Assembly (NCBI GenBank): GCA_030654395.1
Contig: JAURXM010000064.1
Location: 1 to 64,000, forward strand
Source: Aquabacterium sp.
GTDB taxonomy: Bacteria; Pseudomonadota; Gammaproteobacteria; Burkholderiales; Burkholderiaceae_C
DNA length: 64,000 nucleotides
Direction of reading: 5' to 3'
The first letter of the stretch is position 1, and each line of letters begins with the position of its first letter. Positions 19,103-27,603 of the stretch are shown here, piece by piece. A program made the translations under genes and the position numbers. A model generated the notes under the pieces. That model saw only the letters and a program-made list of their open reading frames with translations, searched no databases and was not told where the DNA came from.

Positions 19103-19115
19103 GTCATTAATTTAA

Positions 19116-19127
19116 TTGCCTAAGCAA
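19116..19127. promoter_or_regulatory. Candidate MarR operator TTGCCTAAGCAA
   Basis: The sequence is palindromic except for one central pair (TTGC arms around CTAA) and lies in an AT-rich 44-bp gap between the divergent marR and ABC-exporter starts. TTGCnnnnGCAA-type sites are common targets of MarR regulators. From here the repressor could control its own operon and possibly the divergent exporter. Confidence 0.6.
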
Positions 19128-19146
19128 ACATTGTCAAGGCACGATA

Positions 19147-21006
19147 ATGCCGCATCCCGCACACTCCAGCTCAGCCATGTCCAGCGCATCAAGCAGCACA
19201 CCACCCACCGGCAAGTCGGTGAAGTCATTGCAAGGCCTTAAACCATTTTTTGCCCCGTATAGGGTTCAAATTAGCATGGCGGTTGTTTTCCTCTTGATGG
19301 CTGCGCTGACCACCTTGGTGATGCCTGTCGCCCTGCGCACCTTGATTGATAACGGGCTGGTTTCATCCGATCCGGGCCAGCGCGTCATGGCCATGCGCAA
19401 CCACTTTCTTGGGATGTTTGCCGTGGGCTTGGCCATGGGCGTGTTCTCGGCGTCGCGCTTTTACGCGGTGAGCTGGCTAGGCGAGCGCATCACAGCCGAT
19501 GTCAAGCGTGCGGTCTACGCTCACGTACTTCGCCAAAGTCCTGAGTTTTTTGAGACCACGCAAAGCGGTGAGGTGCTCTCGCGCCTGACCGCTGACACCA
19601 CGCTGATCCAAACAGTCGTAGGCACAAGCATGTCCATGGGCCTGCGCAACGCCATCATGGCTGTGGGCGCACTGACCGTATTGGTGGTCACCAACCCCTA
19701 TGTGATGGCACAGGTTCTGGGCGGTTTGATTTTGATTGTTCTCCCGACCATTGCTTATGGCAGGCGCGTCAGACGCCTATCGCGTGCAAGCCAAGACCGC
19801 GTGGCGGACTCCAGCGCACTGGCCTCTGAGGTGCTCAATGCGGTGCCGGTGATTCAGAGCTACACAGCCGAGTCCCGCGAAGCCCTGCGCTTTGATGCCG
19901 CAACCGAAACCGCTTTCAAAACGGCCGAGAAACGCATCCGCGCCCGCGCCATGCTCGTGGCCTTCATCATCAGCGCCACCACAGGCGCTTTGCTGTGGGG
20001 CCTGTATCAAGGTACGCAATCCGTCCTGGAAGGCAAAATCACCGCTGGCCACATGGGCCAGACCGTGGTGTATGTCATTTTGCTATTGAGCTCCGTTGCG
20101 GCCCTGTCTGAAGTCTATGGCGACATCTTGCGTGCAGCAGGCGCTACCGAGCGCTTGATGGAATTGCTCTCAGCCCAATCGACCATCCAAGGCCCCGCGC
20201 AACCCCAAAAATTGCCTGCCCCACATGCGGGCTCCAGCCTGAACATCCATGGCCTGCGTTTTCACTACCCATCACGACCAGGACAAGCCGCGCTCCACAA
20301 CATCAACTTGAGCGTCAAGGCCGGTGAAACAATCGCCTTAGTCGGCCCCAGCGGTGCGGGCAAGACCACGATCTTCCAGATGCTCCTGCGTTTTTACGAT
20401 CCGCAATCTGGCAGCATCGACCTGGACGGCGTACCGATTAGCCAATTGAGCTTGGATGACCTGCGTGAGCACATTGGCATCGTCCCCCAAGACAGCACCA
20501 TTTTCTCGACCTCGGCCATGGAAAACATCCGCTATGGTCGACCCAACGCAACCAATCAAGAAGTGCATGCTGCTGCCCAAGCTGCACATGCACACGACTT
20601 CATCAATGCCTTGCCAGAGGGCTATGACACCTTCTTGGGCGAGCGTGGCGTCAGGCTGTCCGGCGGCCAGCGTCAACGTATCAACATCGCGCGAGCCATC
20701 CTGAAGAACGCCCCGTTGTTGCTGCTCGACGAGGCCACCAGCGCACTCGACACCGAGAGCGAACGCGCCGTACAAGCAGCCCTTGAAGAAGCCATGCGAG
20801 GCCGCACCACCTTGGTCATCGCTCACCGCCTGAGCACCGTGGTCAACGCCGATCGCATCGTGGTGCTTGAAGCAGGAGAGATTGTCGACATTGGCACCCA
20901 TGCCGAACTCATCTCTAGAAACGGCCTGTACGCCAGACTGGCGGCCATGCAGTTTGATCAAACAGAAGATTCACAAACCCTGCCCTTGTCAGCCGCTCAC
21001 TCTTGA
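19147..21006 (+). CDS. ABC exporter, fused permease-ATPase (MsbA-like)
   Basis: A 619-residue half-transporter. An N-terminal membrane domain of six helices (about residues 35-330) is followed by an ATPase domain with Walker A GPSGAGKTT, Q-loop IVPQDSTIFSTSAMENIRYG, signature LSGGQRQR, Walker B LLLLDEATSALD and the H-loop IAHRLSTV. It dimerises and exports lipids, drugs or peptides; the substrate is not determined. The ATG at 19147 has AAGG upstream. The divergent arrangement with a MarR drug-efflux operon suggests a shared inducer, but this is inference. Confidence 0.9.
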   Translation: MPHPAHSSSAMSSASSSTPPTGKSVKSLQGLKPFFAPYRVQISMAVVFLLMAALTTLVMPVALRTLIDNGLVSSDPGQRVMAMRNHFLGMFAVGLAMGVFSASRFYAVSWLGERITADVKRAVYAHVLRQSPEFFETTQSGEVLSRLTADTTLIQTVVGTSMSMGLRNAIMAVGALTVLVVTNPYVMAQVLGGLILIVLPTIAYGRRVRRLSRASQDRVADSSALASEVLNAVPVIQSYTAESREALRFDAATETAFKTAEKRIRARAMLVAFIISATTGALLWGLYQGTQSVLEGKITAGHMGQTVVYVILLLSSVAALSEVYGDILRAAGATERLMELLSAQSTIQGPAQPQKLPAPHAGSSLNIHGLRFHYPSRPGQAALHNINLSVKAGETIALVGPSGAGKTTIFQMLLRFYDPQSGSIDLDGVPISQLSLDDLREHIGIVPQDSTIFSTSAMENIRYGRPNATNQEVHAAAQAAHAHDFINALPEGYDTFLGERGVRLSGGQRQRINIARAILKNAPLLLLDEATSALDTESERAVQAALEEAMRGRTTLVIAHRLSTVVNADRIVVLEAGEIVDIGTHAELISRNGLYARLAAMQFDQTEDSQTLPLSAAHS

Positions 21007-21066
21007 GCCGCGTTAAGACCACAGGCCATGGTTTATCGACCGTTTACATTCATTTTTTGATCCCAC

Positions 21067-21762
21067 ATGACGCAAATCTCAAACTCAAACACCCGCACGG
21101 CATCTTCTATCAGCCGCACTTTGTTGGTCGGCACACTTTGCACAGGCTTGGTGCTAGGTGGCTGCGCTAACATGGACGCCACCCAACGTGGCACGGCCCA
21201 AGGCGCAGGCATCGGCGCGGTTGCAGGGGCCATCATTGGCCAGATCGCTGGGAACAACCCCGCAGCAGGTGCTGCAATCGGTGGCGTGGCTGGTGCCGTT
21301 GCCGGCAACGTGTGGTCCAAGCGCATGGAAGCGCAACGCAAAGCGCTGGAAGAAGCCACCCAAGGCAGCGATGTCGAAGTGACGCGCACACAGGATAACC
21401 AGCTCAAGGTCAACATCCCAAGCGACATCTCCTTTGCCAAAAACAGCGCTTCCATCAAACCTGAACTGCGCAGCATGCTGGAGACATTCAGCACCGGGTT
21501 GAAGCAAGATAGCAACGGCATGGTCGTGCGCATCATCGGCCACACTGACAGCACAGGGTCTGACTCGGTCAACAACCCCTTATCCAAAGAGCGCGCTGAC
21601 AGTGTCAAAGACTTCCTAAATGACCGTGGTGTGCCAGCCAGCCGCATTGAAACCGTCGGGCGTGGTGAGCGCGAACCCATTGCCAGCAACGACAATGCAG
21701 AAGGTCAAGCCAAAAACCGCCGCGTTGAAATCTTCTTGCGTGATCCGGCTCAAAAATCCTGA
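21067..21762 (+). CDS. OmpA-family outer-membrane lipoprotein (YiaD-like)
   Basis: A 231-residue lipoprotein. The signal peptide ends in the lipobox LGGC (about residue 37). A glycine-zipper segment follows (GAGIGAVAGAIIGQIAGNNPAAGAAIGGVAGAVAG, described here by its positions, about 50-85), typical of membrane-embedded helices. The C-terminal OmpA peptidoglycan-binding domain has FAKNSASIKPE, IIGHTDSTGSD, NNPLSKERADSVKDFL and GRGEREPIASN...NRRVEI, with the Asp and Arg residues that bind diaminopimelate. It anchors the outer membrane to peptidoglycan. Confidence 0.92.
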   Translation: MTQISNSNTRTASSISRTLLVGTLCTGLVLGGCANMDATQRGTAQGAGIGAVAGAIIGQIAGNNPAAGAAIGGVAGAVAGNVWSKRMEAQRKALEEATQGSDVEVTRTQDNQLKVNIPSDISFAKNSASIKPELRSMLETFSTGLKQDSNGMVVRIIGHTDSTGSDSVNNPLSKERADSVKDFLNDRGVPASRIETVGRGEREPIASNDNAEGQAKNRRVEIFLRDPAQKS

Positions 21763-21810
21763 GCTCGACCGACCCCATCAGCATCAACAACCAACCGTGA
21801 GGACTCCCAG

Positions 21811-22641
21811 GTGAGCCGTCCTGTCCGCAGCCAATACGAAGACTTCATGCGCCTTGTCCATACGCAAGGCATCAACAAGACAGACCGCACGGGCACGGGG
21901 ACACGAAGTGTGTTCGCCCACCAGATGCGCTTTGATTTGAATGAAGGTTTCCCGCTGGTCACGACCAAGAAGGTGCACCTCAAATCCATCATTGTTGAGT
22001 TGTTGTGGTTCCTGCGTGGGGACGACAACGTCCAATGGCTACAAGAGCGCGGCGTCACCATCTGGAACGAGTGGGCGCGTGAAGACGGCTCACTCGGCCC
22101 TGTCTACGGCGTTCAATGGCGCAACTGGCCCAAGCCAGACGGCGGTCATATCGACCAAATCAGTGACGTGGTCAAACAGCTCAAAACCACACCAGATTCG
22201 CGGCGCATCATCGTCAGCGCTTGGAACGTGGGCCTGATCGAACAAATGGCCCTGCCCCCCTGCCATGCCTTTTTTCAGTTCTATGTGGCCCCGCCGCAAG
22301 AGCTTGGCGGCAAAGGCAAACTCAGCTGCCAACTGTACCAACGCAGCGCCGACATCTTTTTAGGCGTACCGTTCAACATCGCCAGCTACGCGCTGCTGAC
22401 CCACATGCTGGCGCAGCAATGCGACTTGGATGTGGGTGACTTTATCTGGACGGGTGGCGACTGCCACATCTACAGCAACCACACAGAACAAGTCGAGTTG
22501 CAACTCAGCCGTGCACCGCACCCTTACCCGACGCTTCACATCAAGCGCAAGCCAGCATCGATCTTCGACTACGAATACGAAGACTTTGAAATATCAGACT
22601 ACCAGCACCATGCTGCCATCAAGGCCCCTGTAGCTGTTTAA
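21811..22641 (+). CDS. thyA: Thymidylate synthase ThyA
   Basis: A 276-residue enzyme converting dUMP to dTMP with methylene-tetrahydrofolate. It shows [15 protein letters not shown], the catalytic [12 protein letters not shown] (Cys), [29 protein letters not shown] and GDCHIYSNH. The start is GTG, preceded by GAGG. It lies 16 bp upstream of folA, which recycles the dihydrofolate this enzyme makes. The thyA-folA pair is a common operon. Confidence 0.97.
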   Translation: MSRPVRSQYEDFMRLVHTQGINKTDRTGTGTRSVFAHQMRFDLNEGFPLVTTKKVHLKSIIVELLWFLRGDDNVQWLQERGVTIWNEWAREDGSLGPVYGVQWRNWPKPDGGHIDQISDVVKQLKTTPDSRRIIVSAWNVGLIEQMALPPCHAFFQFYVAPPQELGGKGKLSCQLYQRSADIFLGVPFNIASYALLTHMLAQQCDLDVGDFIWTGGDCHIYSNHTEQVELQLSRAPHPYPTLHIKRKPASIFDYEYEDFEISDYQHHAAIKAPVAV

Positions 22642-22657
22642 TCAACGAACAAGACCC

Positions 22658-23161
22658 ATGAGCTGCCTAAGCCTTATCGCCGCCGTCGCCCGCAATGGGG
22701 CCATCGGCAAAGACAATACGCTGCTGTGGCGTTTGTCTGAAGACCTTCAGTTTTTCAAACGCACGACCATGGGCTGCCCCGTCATCATGGGCCGCAAAAC
22801 TTACGATTCAATTGGCAGAGCACTGCCCGGCAGACGCAACATCGTCATCAGCCGCAATGCGCAATGGACCGCAGCCGGAGTGGACACCGTCTCGTCACTT
22901 CAAGCGGCCCTGACGCTGGTGGCCGATGCCGACAAGGCCTTCGTGATCGGTGGCGCTCAAATCTACGCACAGGCCCTGCCTTTGGTACAAGAGATCGTGC
23001 TGACCGAAATAGGCCGCGACTTCGAGGGTGATGCGTTCTTCCCTGAATGGGACCGCTCGCAGTTCGAAGAGGTCGCACGTGAAGCACACCGCTCGCCGCC
23101 ACCCGTCGAGTTTGACTACGCCTTTGTCACCTACCGGCGCCTTCGCGTGCACCACCGTTAA
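22658..23161 (+). CDS. folA: Dihydrofolate reductase FolA
   Basis: A 167-residue NADPH-dependent reductase that regenerates tetrahydrofolate. It contains AAVARNGAIGKDNTLLWRLSEDLQFFKRTTMG (active-site loop with W and the catalytic acidic residue), PVIMGRKTYDSIGRALPGR and FVIGGAQIYAQALP. Length and motif order are those of the chromosomal, trimethoprim-sensitive type. It probably forms an operon with thyA. Confidence 0.97.
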   Translation: MSCLSLIAAVARNGAIGKDNTLLWRLSEDLQFFKRTTMGCPVIMGRKTYDSIGRALPGRRNIVISRNAQWTAAGVDTVSSLQAALTLVADADKAFVIGGAQIYAQALPLVQEIVLTEIGRDFEGDAFFPEWDRSQFEEVAREAHRSPPPVEFDYAFVTYRRLRVHHR

Positions 23162-23273
23162 ATTTGATTTGTACGCACTTCATGCTGGCACCCATCAGTT
23201 AAAAGCATGGCGCAGCACATGGCTGACACCGACTTTTCCCTGATATCGGCCAGGATGAGTTCACACCATAGCC

Positions 23274-23738
23274 TCAGGTTGAGTAGGCCGCGTCGTCGAC
23301 TGTGATGTTGTGGTCTAGGATGATGGCGCCCAAATGCCCCTCAGGCGGACGTCCGTAGAAGGGGCCACCTGGCTCGGTGAACAAGTAAACGTCTGACTGC
23401 AATGCCCCGCAGTGGGAGCAGTGGTTGGTCAGTCTGGTCACCCCGTCGTCGCTGGGCAAATCAACGCGCAAATTGGGCGCCAACAGCCTCAAGGCGTCTG
23501 TCAAAGCCAACGGCGGGTTAGAAATGCCATGCACATAAGTGCGGGCATTACCAGACTCGCCAACGTCGACCACATCCGCCGCGACAACAGCATGCACGAT
23601 ATGCAGGCCGTGGCACTTCCAGCAGGTGTGGGTTGAGGTTCGCAGGTGGATAGGGGCAACCAGACTCAATGAGGCTGGCGCCCCTTTGGTTGGGGCCGCA
23701 CCTTGGCCAAGGTTCTTCTGACTGTGATTGTTCAGCAT
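23274..23738 (-). CDS. Uncharacterised protein with two CxxC zinc-type motifs
   Basis: I do not recognise the family with certainty. The protein of about 154 residues has TSTHTCWKCHGLHIVHAVVAADV in its first half and LTNHCSHCGALQSDVYLFTEPGGPFYG in the second. The two CxxC pairs could together bind one zinc or another metal, like a split zinc ribbon. I prefer ATG 23738, with GGA 9 bases upstream, over a GTG at 23771 that has no ribosome binding site. It stands alone, convergent with folA, and has no signal peptide or membrane segment. The function is unknown. Confidence 0.6.
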   Translation of the reverse strand: MLNNHSQKNLGQGAAPTKGAPASLSLVAPIHLRTSTHTCWKCHGLHIVHAVVAADVVDVGESGNARTYVHGISNPPLALTDALRLLAPNLRVDLPSDDGVTRLTNHCSHCGALQSDVYLFTEPGGPFYGRPPEGHLGAIILDHNITVDDAAYST

Positions 23739-23965
23739 GCCGTTTATTCCATGAAGACCTGAGGCATTCACGCTAACACGTCACAGCCCATTTTGGTCAA
23801 GAACAACAGCATGGACTGCCAGCGTTTTCACCACATTTATATCCACATCAACGGTTCATTCTTAACGAAAATGGGCCGTGTTAACCACTTCACCCTTGAG
23901 CAACCCGCCACCGACGTGTCTGCGTAGGTTAACCTTGTGGCTTATCCATACCCGACACGCTGACT

Positions 23966-24289
23966 GTGCCTGAACCCACCGATTCTGCGCCACCGCCTAG
24001 GTCGCTTTACGTCTACTACCGTGTGCCAGTTCTGGCGCAAGTCGAGGCCAAGGCAGCCATCGAGGCCATGCAGATGGCGCTGCGTGAGTCTGTGGTCGGC
24101 TTGGTTGCCAACTTGATGCAACGCGTGGACACCCCAAAGCACGGCAATGAAGTCACATGGATGGAGATTTACGCCCATCCGCATGGCATCAGCCCATCAC
24201 ATGAGGCCCTGCTGGCAGAACACCTTGCGCGCCTGCCTTGCGGCCTGATAGGCGAGCGTCACGCCGAAGTGTTTGCTCCATTACTTTAA
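23966..24289 (+). CDS. Small DUF4936-like protein
   Basis: A 107-residue cytoplasmic protein starting at GTG. The SLYVYYRVPVLAQVEAKAAIEAMQ opening and the EVTWMEIYAHP strand resemble the DUF4936 family of Burkholderiales, which has a dimeric alpha-beta barrel-like outline. No catalytic residues can be named. It lies 12 bp upstream of the NRDE gene and is probably co-transcribed with it. Confidence 0.65.
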   Translation: MPEPTDSAPPPRSLYVYYRVPVLAQVEAKAAIEAMQMALRESVVGLVANLMQRVDTPKHGNEVTWMEIYAHPHGISPSHEALLAEHLARLPCGLIGERHAEVFAPLL

Positions 24290-24301
24290 GAGGGGATAAG
24301 C

Positions 24302-25300
24302 ATGTGCTTGGTCGCCATGGCCTTGGATCAAAGTAGTCGGTTTCCATTTGTCCTGGCAACCAACCGCGATGAATTTTTTGACCGCCCAACCAACCGCTTG
24401 GCCTGGTGGGAGCCGGGTGATGGCGCACCACCCATTTTGTCTGGGCGTGACCTGCAAGAAGGCGGCACTTGGCTAGGCCTGAATGCACATGGTCGTTTGG
24501 CCCTGATTACCAATATCCGCAACCCATCTGACGTTGACCCGTTGGCGCCATCCCGTGGGCAGATCGTGCCGCAGTGGCTCAGGGGCGACTCATCCATGGC
24601 CATGTTGTGGCCTCGTCTTGCCATGGCAGGACACAACGGATTTAACATGCTTGCGCTGGATTTTGCGCAAGGCGAATGCTTCTGGCTGAACAACCGCAAG
24701 CTGTATCCGGAGCACCTGCAAAAGGGCATCTTTGGCTTGTCCAATGCCCAACTGAACACGCCTTGGCCCAAGGTTCAGCAATTAAAGGCCAAACTCAAGC
24801 AGGCTGTTTTGGCAGCAGACGATACAGAAATACTGATCAACCGCTTGTTTGAAGCCTTGGCTGACCCTACGGTCCACCCCGATGCGCTCCTGCCTCAGAC
24901 GGGTGTGCCGCTTGAGTGGGAGCGGATGCTGTCCTCCACCTTTATCCGCGCTGGCACGGCCCTTTACGGCACCCGCTGCTCCACACTGGTCATCACGGAG
25001 CGCATCAATAAGCGCCTGGTCACCCACGTCCTAGAACGCACGTTCACGGCACATGGCGGCATGGCACTGCTGCGCCGGATCACCCTCAAAAATTGGCCCC
25101 CTCGACACACCATGTCAGAGTCAGATGTCGCCAAACTCGACCACACCCTGCTGCCCGCGGCCATGCGCCACGATGACGCATTCGAGAGCAGCGATGTATC
25201 CGAATTAGCCAATCACGCCCTGCCCTCGATCCCGGCTCTTCGCAAAACAAGAGCACGCAGCCTGATCAAGGCGGGCAAGGTGCGACCGCTTAAAGCGTGA
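24302..25300 (+). CDS. NRDE/TANGO2-family protein with C-terminal extension
   Basis: A 332-residue protein whose N-terminal MCLVAMALDQSSRFPFVLATNRDEFFDRPT contains the family's eponymous NRDE and an N-terminal Cys2 as in Ntn-like folds. ILSGRDLQEGGTWLGLNAHGRLALITN and GTRCSTLVI follow. Bacterial members are usually about 250-280 residues. Here roughly 60 extra residues, ending in a basic tail (RKTRARSLIKAGKVRPLKA), follow the core. TANGO2 proteins are linked to heme or lipid handling in eukaryotes; the bacterial role is unclear. The 3' end overlaps the convergent acetyltransferase by 11 bp. Confidence 0.85.
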   Translation: MCLVAMALDQSSRFPFVLATNRDEFFDRPTNRLAWWEPGDGAPPILSGRDLQEGGTWLGLNAHGRLALITNIRNPSDVDPLAPSRGQIVPQWLRGDSSMAMLWPRLAMAGHNGFNMLALDFAQGECFWLNNRKLYPEHLQKGIFGLSNAQLNTPWPKVQQLKAKLKQAVLAADDTEILINRLFEALADPTVHPDALLPQTGVPLEWERMLSSTFIRAGTALYGTRCSTLVITERINKRLVTHVLERTFTAHGGMALLRRITLKNWPPRHTMSESDVAKLDHTLLPAAMRHDDAFESSDVSELANHALPSIPALRKTRARSLIKAGKVRPLKA

Positions 25301-25733
25301 GCGTCATCGATTGATGAGGTATATCAACCTCATCAAACACCGGCCCTTTTGCTTGAAAACCATGCCGTGCATAGAAGGCTTGCGCCGTCAGTTGTGCATG
25401 CAGGCTGATCTCGTGAATGTGTTGCGAGCGTGCCTGCTCTAGCAATGCCAGCAAGACCTGAGCACCAAGGCCAGCACCACGGCTAGGGCGCATCACTGCC
25501 ATGCGTCCAATTTTGGCGTGTCCACGGGTCTGCCCAACATGAATCAAGCGCCCTGTTGCCACAGGCAAACCAGCCGAATCAAAGGCCACCACGTGTGTGG
25601 CATCACCATCGTCGGCATCCCACTCTTCAGCTACGGGTATGCCTTGCTCGTCAATGAAGACGGCCGTACGCACAGCACGAGCCGCCTCACTCAGTTCACG
25701 CCAACTACCTGCTTGAAGCGTGTGCACAGTCAT
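25290..25733 (-). CDS. GNAT-family N-acetyltransferase
   Basis: A 147-residue protein with the GNAT core. RTAVFIDEQGIPVAEEWDADD is the N-terminal strand-helix segment of the YjcF-like branch. IGRMAVMRPSRGAGLGAQVLLALLEQA is the acetyl-CoA pyrophosphate loop (R-x-x-G-x-G/A), and LHAQLTAQAFYARHGF is the C-terminal motif. The acceptor is unknown. It is the last gene in line after fadD, 11 bp downstream, and could be carried on the same transcript. Confidence 0.88.
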   Translation of the reverse strand: MTVHTLQAGSWRELSEAARAVRTAVFIDEQGIPVAEEWDADDGDATHVVAFDSAGLPVATGRLIHVGQTRGHAKIGRMAVMRPSRGAGLGAQVLLALLEQARSQHIHEISLHAQLTAQAFYARHGFQAKGPVFDEVDIPHQSMTLTL

Positions 25734-25744
25734 GTCAACAAAAA

Positions 25745-27487
25745 TCAGCGCAATTCGCGACGCAAGATCTTGCCCACAGGCGTTTTGGGCAATTCGGTGT
25801 CACGGAACTCGACGATGCGAGGAATTTTGTAGCCCGTCAGGTTCTTGCGGCAGTGTGCAATGATGTCCTCTTTCGTGAGGCTAGGATTGCGAGGCACGAT
25901 GATGACTTTGACACGCTCTCCCGCCACTTCGTCCGGCACGCCGACAGCAGCAACCTCCTTGACATCGGGGTGCATCGCAATCACGTCTTCAATCTCATTG
26001 GGATAGACGTTAAAGCCAGACACCAAAATCATGTCCTTTTTGCGGTCAACGATTTTGAGAAAACCCAACTCATCCATCACGGCGATGTCGCCTGTAGCCA
26101 ACCAACCTTCGCTGTCAATGGCATTGGCCGTGTCTTCTGGACGCATCCAGTAGCCCTTCATCACCTGAGGGCCGCGCACAACCAATTCACCTGGCTCACC
26201 AATGTTGGCCCAAGAGCCATCTTCGCGACGGCAACGCACCTCAGTTGAAGGCACAGGCACGCCGATTGAGCCTGTAAAGGCGGGGCCTGGCTTGCTGATG
26301 TCAACAGGCGCTTGTGTCACGATGGGAGAGCACTCGGTCAGGCCATAGCCTTCAACGATCGAGTTGCCGGTGACTTCTTTCCAGCGCTCAGCAATGCTGC
26401 GTTGCAGCGCCATGCCGCCAGCCACAGCCAGCTTCAAGTTAGAGAAGTCACGTTTGCGGAAATCAGGATCATCCAAAAAGGATGAATACAAGGTGTTCAC
26501 GCATGTGATGCCGCTGAAGTTCTCTTTCTTCAAAATCATCATCACACGCTTGGTATCGCGCGGGTTGGCGATCAGGATGTTGCGGCCGCCAAGCGCCATG
26601 AATATCAAGCAATTAACGGTTAGCGAGAAGATGTGATACAGCGGCAGCGGGGTCACCACTGTCTCGGCATCGCCTGTCAGCTGACCCTCAGCAAAAGCCA
26701 AGGCCTGCTGGCAGTTAGCCAATACGTTGCGGTGGGTCAGCATGGCGCCCTTGGCCACGCCCGTTGTGCCACCTGTGTATTGCAAGAAAGCCAAATCTTC
26801 TGCGTTGACATCAGCTGGCTTGAGCTTCACGCTGGCGCCTGCCTGCAACGCATCACGAATCCAAACAGCACCTGGCAACTTATACGCTGGCACCATTTTC
26901 TGAACCTTGCGAAGCGCAAAATTCAGTGCACGCCCCTTCAGATTGAGCATGCCATCGGACAACAAATCACCAATCTGAGTCAGTACAACCCGCTTGATCT
27001 TCGTGCCCGCCATAGCCTCTTGCAAGGTACTGGCAAAATTCTCCATCACGATGATGGTTTCAGCGCCACTGTCTTTGAGTTGGTGATTGAGTTCACGCGC
27101 GGTATACAGCGGGTTCACGTTGACCACGACGGCGCCAATACGCAGCACTGCGAACAAACAAACGGGGTATTGGAAGGTGTTGGGCAGCATGATCGCCACA
27201 CGATCACCCTTTTTAACACCCTGACTTTGCAGCCAGCTGGCGAACGCCTTGACGAGGCGATCCAGCCTGTCGTACGTCATCTCTGTCCCGATGCTCACAA
27301 ACGACGGCCGAGTGCGAAACTTATTGATGCACTCGTCAAAATACTGACTCAACGAAGTGTATTTGTTGACGTCGATATCGTGCGGCACACCTTCCACATA
27401 CGACGACAACCAGATTCGGTTGGTCGATCCATCGGGGTTGACGATGGATTGCGCTGGAAATGCTGCCGCGGCCGTTGATTGTGTCAT
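25745..27487 (-). CDS. fadD: Long-chain fatty-acid-CoA ligase FadD
   Basis: A 580-residue AMP-forming acyl-CoA synthetase that activates fatty acids for beta-oxidation. It has the P-loop-like YTGGTTGVAKGAMLTHRN, GYGLTECSPIV (A5), GWLATGDIAVMDELGFLKIVDRKKDMI (A7-A8, including the FACS motif) and the C-terminal PKTPVGKILRREL with catalytic Lys. I chose ATG 27487 because AAGGA lies 9 bases upstream and an N-terminal extension to 27535 would be atypical. It is the distal enzyme gene of the PsrA-FabG-MaoC-thiolase cluster, separated from the thiolase by about 115 bp that contain a stem-loop. Confidence 0.93.
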   Translation of the reverse strand: MTQSTAAAAFPAQSIVNPDGSTNRIWLSSYVEGVPHDIDVNKYTSLSQYFDECINKFRTRPSFVSIGTEMTYDRLDRLVKAFASWLQSQGVKKGDRVAIMLPNTFQYPVCLFAVLRIGAVVVNVNPLYTARELNHQLKDSGAETIIVMENFASTLQEAMAGTKIKRVVLTQIGDLLSDGMLNLKGRALNFALRKVQKMVPAYKLPGAVWIRDALQAGASVKLKPADVNAEDLAFLQYTGGTTGVAKGAMLTHRNVLANCQQALAFAEGQLTGDAETVVTPLPLYHIFSLTVNCLIFMALGGRNILIANPRDTKRVMMILKKENFSGITCVNTLYSSFLDDPDFRKRDFSNLKLAVAGGMALQRSIAERWKEVTGNSIVEGYGLTECSPIVTQAPVDISKPGPAFTGSIGVPVPSTEVRCRREDGSWANIGEPGELVVRGPQVMKGYWMRPEDTANAIDSEGWLATGDIAVMDELGFLKIVDRKKDMILVSGFNVYPNEIEDVIAMHPDVKEVAAVGVPDEVAGERVKVIIVPRNPSLTKEDIIAHCRKNLTGYKIPRIVEFRDTELPKTPVGKILRRELR

Positions 27488-27557
27488 CCGAAAATCCTTC
27501 ATACCCGATAAACCGACATGGCCTCGGGGTGCCAAAACAAGTGGCGGAGTGTATCAA

Positions 27558-27590
27558 CCTCAAAGAAGTTTATGGGAAAACCCTTTGAGG
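27558..27590. repeat. Inverted repeat between thiolase and fadD genes
   Basis: CCTCAAAG at 27558-27565 is repeated inverted as CTTTGAGG at 27583-27590, with a 17-base loop. No U-tract follows in the direction of transcription, so it is a weak terminator candidate. It may be an mRNA processing or attenuation hairpin that lowers fadD relative to the upstream genes. Confidence 0.5.
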
Positions 27591-27603
27591 CCAGGCCAGC
27601 AAA

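Noticed and set aside
26633..27478. 281-codon frame antisense to fadD
   Set aside because: It lies within an intact acyl-CoA ligase gene; the translated sequence is compositionally odd and lacks motifs.
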